Source of the DNA: Bacillus canaveralius
Lineage (GTDB): Bacteria; Bacillota; Bacilli; Bacillales; Cytobacillaceae
NCBI RefSeq assembly: GCF_002860125.1
Contig: NZ_PGVA01000009.1
Span: forward strand, 1 to 63,193
DNA length: 63,193 nt
Reading direction: 5' to 3'
Shown here: positions 7,444 to 15,675 of the stretch, one piece after another
Position numbering within the stretch: the first letter of the stretch is position 1
Layout of the letters: every line of letters starts with the position of its first letter
The notes under the pieces: generated by a model
Told to the model about the DNA's origin: nothing
Seen by the model: only the letters and a program-made list of their open reading frames with translations
Database searches by the model: none
Program-made: the position numbers and the translations under genes

Positions 7444-8811
7444 TTATTTTGTCGGTTGGGTCGGCTGTCCCGATAAATCGCTTTCCGTTCCGCTGTTTTG
7501 CGGCGCTGCGGGCTTAACAGCTTGTCCGCTTCCATCCCCTGCTGCAGAAGACTCGGCCGCGCCTTGACCACTGTTAGCGGGAACACCAGGCGCTTCTCCC
7601 AAATTACTTTCCGGCAAGCTTTCCGTATCGCCCGCTAGCGACTCCTCAGATTCCGCAACAATTAAACTTCGCAGCATCACTTTGTGAACCGGCGCATAAA
7701 AGTCTTCCGCTACCAGCTCTTCCTTGACGATTTTTCCATTTGGGCCAGAAACGGTCCGATACACCTTGACAACGGTTCCATCCTTTCCTTCAATGAGCGT
7801 TTCCGTTTCTCCAAACGAAAGCTGGGCGCTGTATTGAACAATCGTTTTCGGCTTAAAAGTTTGCTTGTCTTCTATTTTCACCGTGTAATCATCTGAAAAT
7901 TGGGACCCTTTTAATGACACGTATAAAGATGTTCCGATCATTTTAAACTGTAACTGGTAAACAAGGTCATTTGGGTTGTTAAAAACGAAATCCATATTCC
8001 TTTCCAAATCGATTTTCGCTTCATAGCCTGCCTCTGCATGTGCCGGAAGCTCCCTGCCGATATGGCGCTCACTAATTAAAAAATTCGTCGGCAGAACGGT
8101 TTTGTATATCGCAGTCGCGACCAGGCTTAATGCCTCTGCATTCCATTCTGAGGAGTTGCTTCCGTTCACCGTTTTTAAAATCGAAACGGATGAGTTTGCC
8201 GCAATTTCAATCGTCGAAAATTGTTCCGTCCACAACCGCATTTGTTCGAGCTGCGACTCGCCTGAGATCATTGCTTCTGAAATGACTTCACTTGTTCCAG
8301 TTTCGGGCAAATAGCTGTTAAGCTTAAAACTGTGGCCGCCTCCTTCAAGCATGGCAGCAAGTAATAGTAAATCGGCTTCTAGCCTGGATATATCAAGCGT
8401 CCCGGTATCCATTTCGTTAACACCAAGCGTTAACAATAATTCTGCTAACGATCCTTCATCTATTTGCACAATGAGATTGCTTCTTTTTCCCGATTGTGCC
8501 AGATTAACAGATTCCTCAAGCTCGAAATCGAACATCTTTAAATCTGCCTCAGCCGCTTTTTCCCGATAATGAAGGCTAATTTTTGTGTTTTCTTCCCACT
8601 GTGTCTGCGCTAACGACAGTTTCTTGATTGCTTCCTGGCTTGTGACTCCTGAAAGTTGAACTCCGGCAATCTCCGTATGTGCTCCGAATCGCTCAGGCCC
8701 GGAGAACACCATATCGACAGCGTTCGCTCCATAATGGGAAAAGCTGAAAATATAAGCGGTACAAAAAAGAAGGGTAAAAAACAACTTGGCTGTTGCTGAG
8801 TTCCGCTTCAT
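7444..8811 (-). CDS. Secreted VanW-like / G5-domain protein of the pilus operon
   Basis: The 455-residue protein has an N-terminal signal or anchor segment (LFFTLLFCTAYIFSFSHYGA) and a middle region of the kind found in VanW-type proteins (sequence AGVQLSGVTSQEAIKKL near residue 47). A G5 domain lies around residues 325-390 (KTIVQYSAQLSFGETETLIEG.. GTVVKVYRTVSGPNG). The tail is a low-complexity stretch rich in Ser, Gly, Pro and Gln. G5 domains are associated with cell-wall or glycan contacts. Its start overlaps the upstream gene (ATGA) and it precedes pilB by 54 bases. Inference: a wall-spanning or wall-binding partner of the pilus in a cell without outer membrane. The exact function is unknown. 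Confidence 0.7.
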   Translation of the reverse strand: MKRNSATAKLFFTLLFCTAYIFSFSHYGANAVDMVFSGPERFGAHTEIAGVQLSGVTSQEAIKKLSLAQTQWEENTKISLHYREKAAEADLKMFDFELEESVNLAQSGKRSNLIVQIDEGSLAELLLTLGVNEMDTGTLDISRLEADLLLLAAMLEGGGHSFKLNSYLPETGTSEVISEAMISGESQLEQMRLWTEQFSTIEIAANSSVSILKTVNGSNSSEWNAEALSLVATAIYKTVLPTNFLISERHIGRELPAHAEAGYEAKIDLERNMDFVFNNPNDLVYQLQFKMIGTSLYVSLKGSQFSDDYTVKIEDKQTFKPKTIVQYSAQLSFGETETLIEGKDGTVVKVYRTVSGPNGKIVKEELVAEDFYAPVHKVMLRSLIVAESEESLAGDTESLPESNLGEAPGVPANSGQGAAESSAAGDGSGQAVKPAAPQNSGTESDLSGQPTQPTK

Positions 8812-9413
8812 TGGCTTTCCCCTTTGATCAAGTCGTTTTCTTTTTTATCAAAAAGCAACTCTTCCATTTCCGCCATATAGGAAACGGCTGGAATTTCTTT
8901 GCTAACATCTATTGCATCCAGTTTCGCTTCTCTGACGTTAAGAAATTCATGATCGCCTTCCAGTTCTTCTCTGCTCGCACCCGCCTCTTTAAAAGCAGGA
9001 ATGCTGCTCCAATCCGCAATTTTATCATGATCCTCTTTTACCCTCTGTTCCAGGGGTTCAGTGCCTGGTAAAGCTGGGATGCCTGGATCATTCGTTTCTT
9101 GCTTGTATTGTTCTCTTGTATGTACGCGTTCGGAAAAAGGTTGTTTCCCTTTGTCATGAGCGGCGGCGCTCTTAAAAATCAATGATTGCAACTTGTTGGC
9201 CCCTATATAAGCGAATATCCCGATCATGCTTGCTAAACCGAGTGCTGTTTGCCACAGTTCAAATGCGTTGTTCAAAAATAAACCAAGCAGAGCCAGCAAA
9301 AACGCTGCTAAGATCACCGTCATTTTACCCTTGTGTGATAATCCGAGCGGCAAAAAATAAATGATTGGCATCAAGATAATCAGAGATACGAGCGCTAATA
9401 GAAAATTGGTCAT
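8808..9413 (-). CDS. Membrane protein of unknown function, first gene of the pilus operon
   Basis: I do not recognise this 201-residue protein. It has three hydrophobic segments at the N-terminus (about residues 3-24, 30-47 and 55-75). A hydrophilic, acidic and probably cytoplasmic tail follows, with many Glu, Lys and Asp (EQYKQETNDPGIPALPGTEP; FDKKENDLIKGESQ). Its stop overlaps the start of the G5 protein by four bases, so the two are translationally coupled. As the first gene after the divergent promoter region, it may be a regulator or scaffold of pilus assembly. That is inference from position only. Confidence 0.65.
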   Translation of the reverse strand: MTNFLLALVSLIILMPIIYFLPLGLSHKGKMTVILAAFLLALLGLFLNNAFELWQTALGLASMIGIFAYIGANKLQSLIFKSAAAHDKGKQPFSERVHTREQYKQETNDPGIPALPGTEPLEQRVKEDHDKIADWSSIPAFKEAGASREELEGDHEFLNVREAKLDAIDVSKEIPAVSYMAEMEELLFDKKENDLIKGESQ

Positions 9414-9567
9414 CGATTCACCCCTTTTTATGCGTACAAGGACTCTATTAAATTTTTCCTATAATTCACTTAATTCTTGTTAAAACTGCTTAAATCGACT
9501 ATTTCAGACAAATATATCCTTTAAATATTGTATAATAATAAAAGATATTTTGAAAGAAGGGGAATGG
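9414..9567. promoter_or_regulatory. Divergent promoter region between the two pilus operons
   Basis: This AT-rich stretch separates the minus-strand pilus assembly operon from the plus-strand minor pilin operon. On the plus strand TATAAT at 9531-9536 is a good -10 box about 30 bases before the first start, with only a poor -35. On the minus strand TTATAGG near 9460 may serve the assembly operon. The arrangement would allow one regulator to control both. Confidence 0.5.
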
Positions 9568-10059
9568 ATGAACTTTAAAAAAATCGTGATAGATTCAAAA
9601 GGTTTCACCTTAATAGAAGTTCTTGCATCCTTAACGATTCTTGGCATTATTTTAATAGGTTCCATGCAGTTTTTTAGCCAGGCATACGGCTATACGACTT
9701 TAAACCAAAAAAAGACCGCTGCGATCAATGTAGCGCGCAATGCACTGATGTTTATCGAAAACGAGAACTTTATTGAAATAAGAAAAAGCTTTGAAGACAA
9801 CCGCGACGAAACGTTTACTATTCTCATTTGCGACGATACATATGAAAAATTTACAGAGGCACAAAGTCCCAGACCCGGGTGTAAACCAATCATGGTCAAC
9901 AATATCGAATATGATGTAACCGTTTCTCATTCAGACGAACAAAAGAGCGATTATGAAAGGCGTTTTATTCCGATTACCGTCCGCGTTGAATGGGCTGCAG
10001 GAGGCAACGCGAAGGAAACTGAAATTGAAGGAGTTATCAAAAGTGAAGATATCCGATGA
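9568..10059 (+). CDS. Minor type IV pilin, PilV-like
   Basis: This 163-residue pilin-like protein has a short leader ending DSKG, then FTLIEVLASLTILG with the Glu at +5. The body has two cysteines (ICDDTY and RPGCKP) that could form a disulfide. I start it at the ATG at 9568 with AGAAGGGGAATGG in front; the upstream in-frame TTG is inside this site. It resembles PilV/ComGD-type minor pilins. It is followed by an overlapping PilW-like gene and a PilX-like gene, the order of minor pilin operons in other type IV pilus systems. Confidence 0.8.
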   Translation: MNFKKIVIDSKGFTLIEVLASLTILGIILIGSMQFFSQAYGYTTLNQKKTAAINVARNALMFIENENFIEIRKSFEDNRDETFTILICDDTYEKFTEAQSPRPGCKPIMVNNIEYDVTVSHSDEQKSDYERRFIPITVRVEWAAGGNAKETEIEGVIKSEDIR

Positions 10060-10624
10060 AAGAGGGTTCACTTTATACGAATTGCTTGCCGTATTAGCGA
10101 TTTCTTTCATTATTTTGCCTGTCATTTATGGAGTCTTTTCATCGGGAATTAAGCTGTACAACAAGATTCAAGTTGAAAGCCAGCTACGGGATGATGCCGA
10201 TTACACGGCAACGATGGTGATGAATAGCTTTTATTCGTTTCCGTTTGATTATGTGAAAGACTGCGGCGACAACTGTATTGAGCTTGTTGATGGGACATAT
10301 ACAGAGATCGCAAAAGCCGGAAGCAGGGAAAATGTATTTCACTCGGTCGATCAACAGGCAAAATACAATGACAGTTTACCAGCTCCAGAGAATCCGATAA
10401 TGATAAAACTTATTGAAAAGGCTGGCAGGCAAATAATTGAGGTAAACGGAAGCCCGATTGAATCGACCGCAGATTTCAGTAAATCCTCGATCTCTTTTTC
10501 ATGCAAAGAATATATCGACTCAGCCGAAACTGCATGCGAAAAAGGAGTTATTAGCCTCGATTTGATCTTGGATCATGACAGACTCAGCAAACCACTAAAT
10601 TTACAAAGTGAGTTTGGATTTTAA
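10043..10624 (+). CDS. Minor type IV pilin, PilW-like
   Basis: This 193-residue pilin-like protein starts at GTG 10043, preceded by GAAGGAG eight bases upstream, and overlaps the preceding gene by 17 bases. A longer frame starting at 9953 would include unrelated sequence. The leader ends SDERG, followed by FTLYELLAVLAISFIILP with Glu at +5. Four cysteines (DCGDNC; FSCKE; TACEK) suggest one or two disulfides outside the cell. Size and position between PilV-like and PilX-like genes support a PilW/ComGF-type role. Confidence 0.75.
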   Translation: MKISDERGFTLYELLAVLAISFIILPVIYGVFSSGIKLYNKIQVESQLRDDADYTATMVMNSFYSFPFDYVKDCGDNCIELVDGTYTEIAKAGSRENVFHSVDQQAKYNDSLPAPENPIMIKLIEKAGRQIIEVNGSPIESTADFSKSSISFSCKEYIDSAETACEKGVISLDLILDHDRLSKPLNLQSEFGF

Positions 10625-10635
10625 GGGGGAAAAAC

Positions 10636-12603
10636 ATGGCAAAGAACGAAGCCGGTAATACACTGATCACAGTCTTGCTTGTTTCCCTCGTTTTTACGAT
10701 TCTAGGATTATCGATTGTTGCCGCTTCGATTGGCGGGTCAAAGCGGGTTGAAACGCGGGAAAGCGACCTGAATTTAACGTATGGTTCTGTCAAGGTCATC
10801 GAAAAGATGGTGGCCGATGTAGCCGCTTCGACAGATATGATAGAGTTGGACAGAGATCATATTGGAGATATCGATAACGAACTGCAGAAAGAATTGCTAA
10901 AGCTCATAAAAAAGTACGAAGATGAACCATTTATTGACTGTTTAACGATCATTGATGTCAGCCGGTCACCTGCAAATAATCTTAATCCTTCCTGTCCAGC
11001 CATGGCAGCACTCGATAGTCATTTTGCAATTGAAACAGATAAAGACTTTACGAGGGCATATGAAATGATCCTAACTACGAAAAATCCCGCAGAAACCGAA
11101 GGAGAAGTGGCAAGAACGCTAAGAAAACGAATTATTCTTTCACCGCTGCCAAGCTTTCTGAAATACGCCGTCGGTTCTGATGCAGACGGGAAAGACAAGG
11201 GATTGTTTTTGAACGGCTCTGCCAATATAGTTGGAAATGTCTATGCAAACGAGCTATTGATTGATAAAGAAGCGAACTACCAAAATCGGGATCAAACATG
11301 GTCGAGGCAATCAACGCCGCTAACATCTATAAATGGAGATTTTTACAGCAGTACGGCAAATCTTTTGCCACTCATCAAACCAGAAAATTTCTACAAAAAA
11401 GCGGAGCCCGAGCTCAAGCATGACAGCCAGTTTGTCAATATTCATTTTGACCATACCTTCACCGACAGGACAAATGAGATGCTGAAAAACAGTTCGCTGC
11501 AGGCGAGGCGTACCGCTGAGGGCTCAGCCTTTACAGACGATTTACGGGCTGTTATCAAAAATTTTCAGATATTGACTACAAATATAGCTGACGACGGCAA
11601 GGTCGAAAAGGTTGAGAAACAATCCAATCCGCTTTCATTGCTGGGAGAGTCGATTGAACCTCTTGAAGAAAGCTATCGCATCGAAGCGCGGGAGAAACCG
11701 CTGGTATTTAAAGAAGACATAAAGATGAGCGGAGATGTCGTTGTTATCAGCGCAAACGCTCCGGTCACATTCGAAGGAAAACTCGTCGTTTCCGGTGATC
11801 TTTACTTAGTCAGCTACAAAGATCTTATCCTGCTCGATGATGTCTATGTTGCAGGCGATATTCACATCATTAATCTTGACGGCAGGCTCGCAGCCGAGAA
11901 AATGATCGTTTCGTCCGATTCAATCACGATTGAATCATCTGCGGAAAACAGCAAGGATATAGATGCTAAAGGAGTAACATTGAACGGGGACATGATTTCC
12001 GGAAAAGATCTTTGTGTAAAGGCGGTCGATACGGCGATCCAATTTAACAACAATATCGTTGTCAATAACGCAATAAGGATCAGCGGAGATGAAACTGATA
12101 AAGGCGGGGAAGATGACGAAGTAGTGTTTGATTCGGTTATTTATGGCGGCGACACGGCCCATTTATCGAACGTCAATATTTTAGGTGCTGAAGATAATAA
12201 AAAACATCTCATCCTTTTCGTGAAAAACGAGCTGTTGATTACAAGGATGAATGAGTTTAATAATTTTAAAAATACCCGCGAAAGCGCGCCTCCTTATTTG
12301 CCCGGTGAAGACAAGGATATCCAGCCTCTTAAAGCCTTTTTTTACACTGACAACAAGGCAGAGCTTTATGGGGTGGGATCTCTTTTCTATATCAATGGCG
12401 GCATTTTCGCCAGAGAAAAGCTCGAAATAAATGCTGTCCGTGGAAAAGTGAAATCGATTGAACGGTTAAGATTCACCGACCAGGACGGTCACTTGTCGAG
12501 ATTTATCGTCGACTATAATCAGGATGTTCTATTAGAACGGATTGATGCATTGCCGATTGTCGAGAAGCTGCAAATTTTCTCCGACGAGCTGATAATTGAC
12601 TAA
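10636..12603 (+). CDS. Large PilX-like protein with a predicted beta-helical C-terminal region
   Basis: This 655-residue protein starts at the ATG at 10636 after GGGGGAAAAAC. The N-terminus (NEAGNTLITVLLVSLVFTILG) resembles PilX-type minor pilins but has Thr instead of Glu at the +5 position, as tip pilins often do. After about residue 340 there are repeated short strands alternating hydrophobic residues with Gly/Asp/Asn turns (SGDVVVISANAPVTFEGKLV, VSGDLYLVSYKDLILLDDVY, VAGDIHIINLDGRL). This pattern is expected of a beta-solenoid or bactofilin-like helix. Most PilX proteins are below 250 residues, so it is an unusual fusion. Third gene of the minor pilin operon; terminator follows. Confidence 0.65.
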   Translation: MAKNEAGNTLITVLLVSLVFTILGLSIVAASIGGSKRVETRESDLNLTYGSVKVIEKMVADVAASTDMIELDRDHIGDIDNELQKELLKLIKKYEDEPFIDCLTIIDVSRSPANNLNPSCPAMAALDSHFAIETDKDFTRAYEMILTTKNPAETEGEVARTLRKRIILSPLPSFLKYAVGSDADGKDKGLFLNGSANIVGNVYANELLIDKEANYQNRDQTWSRQSTPLTSINGDFYSSTANLLPLIKPENFYKKAEPELKHDSQFVNIHFDHTFTDRTNEMLKNSSLQARRTAEGSAFTDDLRAVIKNFQILTTNIADDGKVEKVEKQSNPLSLLGESIEPLEESYRIEAREKPLVFKEDIKMSGDVVVISANAPVTFEGKLVVSGDLYLVSYKDLILLDDVYVAGDIHIINLDGRLAAEKMIVSSDSITIESSAENSKDIDAKGVTLNGDMISGKDLCVKAVDTAIQFNNNIVVNNAIRISGDETDKGGEDDEVVFDSVIYGGDTAHLSNVNILGAEDNKKHLILFVKNELLITRMNEFNNFKNTRESAPPYLPGEDKDIQPLKAFFYTDNKAELYGVGSLFYINGGIFAREKLEINAVRGKVKSIERLRFTDQDGHLSRFIVDYNQDVLLERIDALPIVEKLQIFSDELIID

Positions 12604-12611
12604 TTTAACAG

Positions 12612-12644
12612 CAAAAAGCTGACTCTCATTGAGCCAGCTTTTTT
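12612..12644. terminator. Bidirectional terminator between minor pilin operon and VWA gene
   Basis: AAAAAGCTG.CTC pairs with GAG.CAGCTTTTTT around a short loop, with A-run and T-run on either side, so it can stop both convergent transcripts. It overlaps the stop codon of the VWA gene. Confidence 0.8.
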
Positions 12645-15483
12645 ACCAGCGTCCCGCTCCCGCCGGGCCGCCATTTCCGTAGTCGCCAGCGGCCGTCACT
12701 TCAAATAATGCTGAAGCATCGGGCTTTTTACCGGTCCGCTGTGCTTCTGCCCGCGCCATTACGTTTGAGTAACCGATCTCTTTGCCGACTAAATACCATG
12801 TCCCATTTTCAAGAACCGCCGTCACTTTATTACCCATTTCGGATGTTACGAGCTCAATGCTTTTCGCGGTCGCATTGTCTGGATTAAAGATAAGCAAATC
12901 GGTCACAGCGATTTTTTCATTTAAGCCGATTTTAAAGACCGCTTTCCTGAACTTCAGCTCTTCAAGGGCAATATACGGGTCCTTGACTGTAATCGGCACC
13001 ATCAAAGTAATACCGGAACCGTCCTTCGTACGAATCACAAGCATAGTCCTGCCTTCCGATCGTCCAATAAGGCGGTGATCCCCGGAAAAGTCTGCAATCG
13101 AACGATCCGCTATCTCGGTCTTCAGCTCCTGATTGTATGCGTCTGCTGGCTCAATATTGATGTTGAAGGCGATTGTTTTACCCGTTTCAATTTCGATAGG
13201 ATTTGGATCGACATTGATCGCATTAATCCGTTTTTGAATAGTGATTGTTTTTATCACTTGATAACCTGGTATCGCCAGGCCGCCTTCTGCCTTTACTTTT
13301 ACCGAGTTCAGTCCAGGAGCTGTAATCGGTATTGTATCCTGTGGAGAAAATTCAGTCCAGGCTGTACTGCTGTTCTTATTTTCAATGGAATAATAATACT
13401 TGGAGCCTTTGCCGGCAACTAAATGCACTAAATTCATATTCAGATTTTCATAGCTGGTCATTCCGTCTTCATAGATTCTGCCTGAATCGATTCCTGTCAA
13501 TCGATAGTCCGGGGTCAAATACATATTCACCTTTTCGTTGTCAAAATAAGTTATTTCAACGATCCTGTTTGTTTCACCGGGCTTAAAAATCATGTCCTTG
13601 ATTGGTTTATTTTTTAATCCGTAGTCGTTCGGAAACTCGGTTATACCAAGTCTTCTCCCATTTTGCGACAGGTCTGTCTTTGTAACAATCCCCGCCACAT
13701 CGCCATCATAAGCATTGGCAGGGAACTCATGAAGCCTGACCTTCATATTAATTATCTGATTGGAGGCGGTAATTGTAGTCCTCTGCTCCCCAAATCGGCT
13801 ATCGGTATACTGCAGGTGGGCAAGCGGCATCTTTACATTGCTGACAGCCCAGTCTGCCTTTAGATCCAGTACTGCCAGCAATTTCCCTGGTCTAAAAGAG
13901 CCGTTGCTGTAGCTGATATTGTCTGGAAGGCTGATTCGGGCCGCCAGTCTCCCCTCAAATGTAGAGATCTCGACTCCTTCTGACGGAATCACTGATATGC
14001 CATCAGGGAGCGGCTGAATCAATTTGATATTGTTTAACGATCCGCTAACAGTACGATCTACCAAACCGGTCGGCTCCAAAGAATACTCAACCTTAAACTC
14101 GTTCATTTTGTCTGTTGATCCCGATACCTTGACTAGATGATCCGGAGGATTGACCGCGCCGGTTATATCCATCATTCCTTTGAAACTAGGGGGTGCATCA
14201 GCTTTGACTTCTATCGAAACTGCAGGATGCGGAACGACAACGACTTCCCCTGAAAGATTGGTATATTTAAGTTTTATATTATCGAACGTATAGGTTCCTA
14301 TTTCCGAAAAGCCCAGTGGCAATGAAAGGTCGATCGGCTGGGGCGTGCCCTGATTGACCGGGTAATTAAAATTGAATCTCAAGCTTGCCAGATTTCCTTC
14401 AACCCGGGCATTGGAACCTTCCGGGACGCTGACTTTGCCGGTAAACTTGCCAATGTCAACAAGCACCTCCCCGCTGATTGCAGGAGTGTCAATATCCGCC
14501 GATATATCCTGAAATACAGGTGCGATCGTTTCCTGCGAAGCTTGTCTTGCTGTCACTCCTGTAATTGACGAAAGCTTGCGTAAATAGCCAATATCCACCT
14601 CTGAATGATTTCCAAAGCCGATTGAAAAAAGTTTAATATTTTGTTTAGCCAGGTTTTGCGCCGCATTGAGGCCATGCCTTCTTATCGCGTTGACAGCTTT
14701 ACCCTTCCCCGGCCTCAAATCATAGTCAATTCCCTTCGCTTCAAAAAAAGCTTTATAACCAGTGTATGGTTTCTGGCCGTACAGTTCATAGTTTATGGTT
14801 ACTTCCTCAGTAATCCTGTTGTCGGTTTCCCAGCAAAACCAGTCAAAAATGTAACACTTTTTTTCATTATACGTCACCGTTTCCCGCGAACTCGAAACAG
14901 TCGGTTCCCCGTCTGTCATAAAAATAATGTACTTATTGTTGCTGCTGCCACTGAGCATTTCCATGGCACTTTCAAATGACTGGGTGTAGTTCGTTCCGCC
15001 ATCTGCCGTTAAACTTTGCGCCGTCTCATTGATAAGTTCAAGGCTTTCATGCGGATTATTTGGAGAAAAATAAACAATTTTGCCCAATTCAACAGCACTG
15101 CTGAAAGGAATGAATCCAAAACGGTCATTCGGTCCCGCTTGCTCTTTAAAAAAGCGGACTGCTTCATCCATTGCATTTTTTGCACTTTGGAACTTGGCGG
15201 GATTGCGGCCGGCTTCATTCATTGAACCGGATTTATCAAAAATAAACACGACATCAATCGGATCCCGGTTCGCGTTTGTTGTACTGCCTTTAGGGATTAA
15301 GTGCACATCCAGGCTGCCGTTTGCATTGCTGGATTGCGGTTTAACAATTTCAGCCTGTGAAGAAATAACTTGATAGTCAATAGACGGACTGTTGTCAACG
15401 TTTGCAGCTGCAGGGTTTGAAAGATTTGAAATAAATATTAAGATCATTGCCATAACAATCGTGAAAATGTTAGCGTTCCTCAT
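12643..15483 (-). CDS. Secreted von Willebrand factor A protein, possible pilus tip adhesin
   Basis: This 946-residue protein has a signal peptide (IVMAMILIFISNLSNPAAA). A VWA domain follows with a complete metal-ion adhesion site: DKSGSM (D83, S85, S87), a Thr in ADGGTNYTQS and Asp in MTDGEP. An insertion in the VWA domain carries two cysteines (KCYIFDWFCWE). The rest is beta-rich, ending with a bacterial Ig-like (Big2) domain (INVDPNPIEIETGKTIAFNI). No LPXTG or transmembrane anchor is seen. PilY1 of Gram-negative pili also has a VWA domain and is encoded with PilV/W/X. Here the gene faces the minor pilin operon, so a PilY1-like tip role is a reasonable inference, not shown. Confidence 0.8.
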   Translation of the reverse strand: MRNANIFTIVMAMILIFISNLSNPAAANVDNSPSIDYQVISSQAEIVKPQSSNANGSLDVHLIPKGSTTNANRDPIDVVFIFDKSGSMNEAGRNPAKFQSAKNAMDEAVRFFKEQAGPNDRFGFIPFSSAVELGKIVYFSPNNPHESLELINETAQSLTADGGTNYTQSFESAMEMLSGSSNNKYIIFMTDGEPTVSSSRETVTYNEKKCYIFDWFCWETDNRITEEVTINYELYGQKPYTGYKAFFEAKGIDYDLRPGKGKAVNAIRRHGLNAAQNLAKQNIKLFSIGFGNHSEVDIGYLRKLSSITGVTARQASQETIAPVFQDISADIDTPAISGEVLVDIGKFTGKVSVPEGSNARVEGNLASLRFNFNYPVNQGTPQPIDLSLPLGFSEIGTYTFDNIKLKYTNLSGEVVVVPHPAVSIEVKADAPPSFKGMMDITGAVNPPDHLVKVSGSTDKMNEFKVEYSLEPTGLVDRTVSGSLNNIKLIQPLPDGISVIPSEGVEISTFEGRLAARISLPDNISYSNGSFRPGKLLAVLDLKADWAVSNVKMPLAHLQYTDSRFGEQRTTITASNQIINMKVRLHEFPANAYDGDVAGIVTKTDLSQNGRRLGITEFPNDYGLKNKPIKDMIFKPGETNRIVEITYFDNEKVNMYLTPDYRLTGIDSGRIYEDGMTSYENLNMNLVHLVAGKGSKYYYSIENKNSSTAWTEFSPQDTIPITAPGLNSVKVKAEGGLAIPGYQVIKTITIQKRINAINVDPNPIEIETGKTIAFNINIEPADAYNQELKTEIADRSIADFSGDHRLIGRSEGRTMLVIRTKDGSGITLMVPITVKDPYIALEELKFRKAVFKIGLNEKIAVTDLLIFNPDNATAKSIELVTSEMGNKVTAVLENGTWYLVGKEIGYSNVMARAEAQRTGKKPDASALFEVTAAGDYGNGGPAGAGRW

Positions 15484-15626
15484 TTAATTCTCCTCTTCCA
15501 ATTCCGTCTTTTTTCCTATCGATCTTTTCTATTATTATACCAATTTACCTATCTGTGCCAATAAAAAGTCATATACTTTTTGTAATAATTTCTGTACAGG
15601 AATCTACTTGTTTGTGATTTTATAAA

Positions 15627-15658
15627 CAAAAAAGACACCACAGTCCGGACAGCTGTGG
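15627..15658 (-). terminator. Rho-independent terminator after the GGDEF gene
   Basis: CCACAG (15653-15658 on the minus strand) pairs with CTGTGG (15638-15643), followed on the minus strand by TGTCTTTTTTGTTT. It separates the diguanylate cyclase gene from the VWA gene. Confidence 0.8.
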
Positions 15659-15675
15659 CGTTCTCGACAAAGTTT

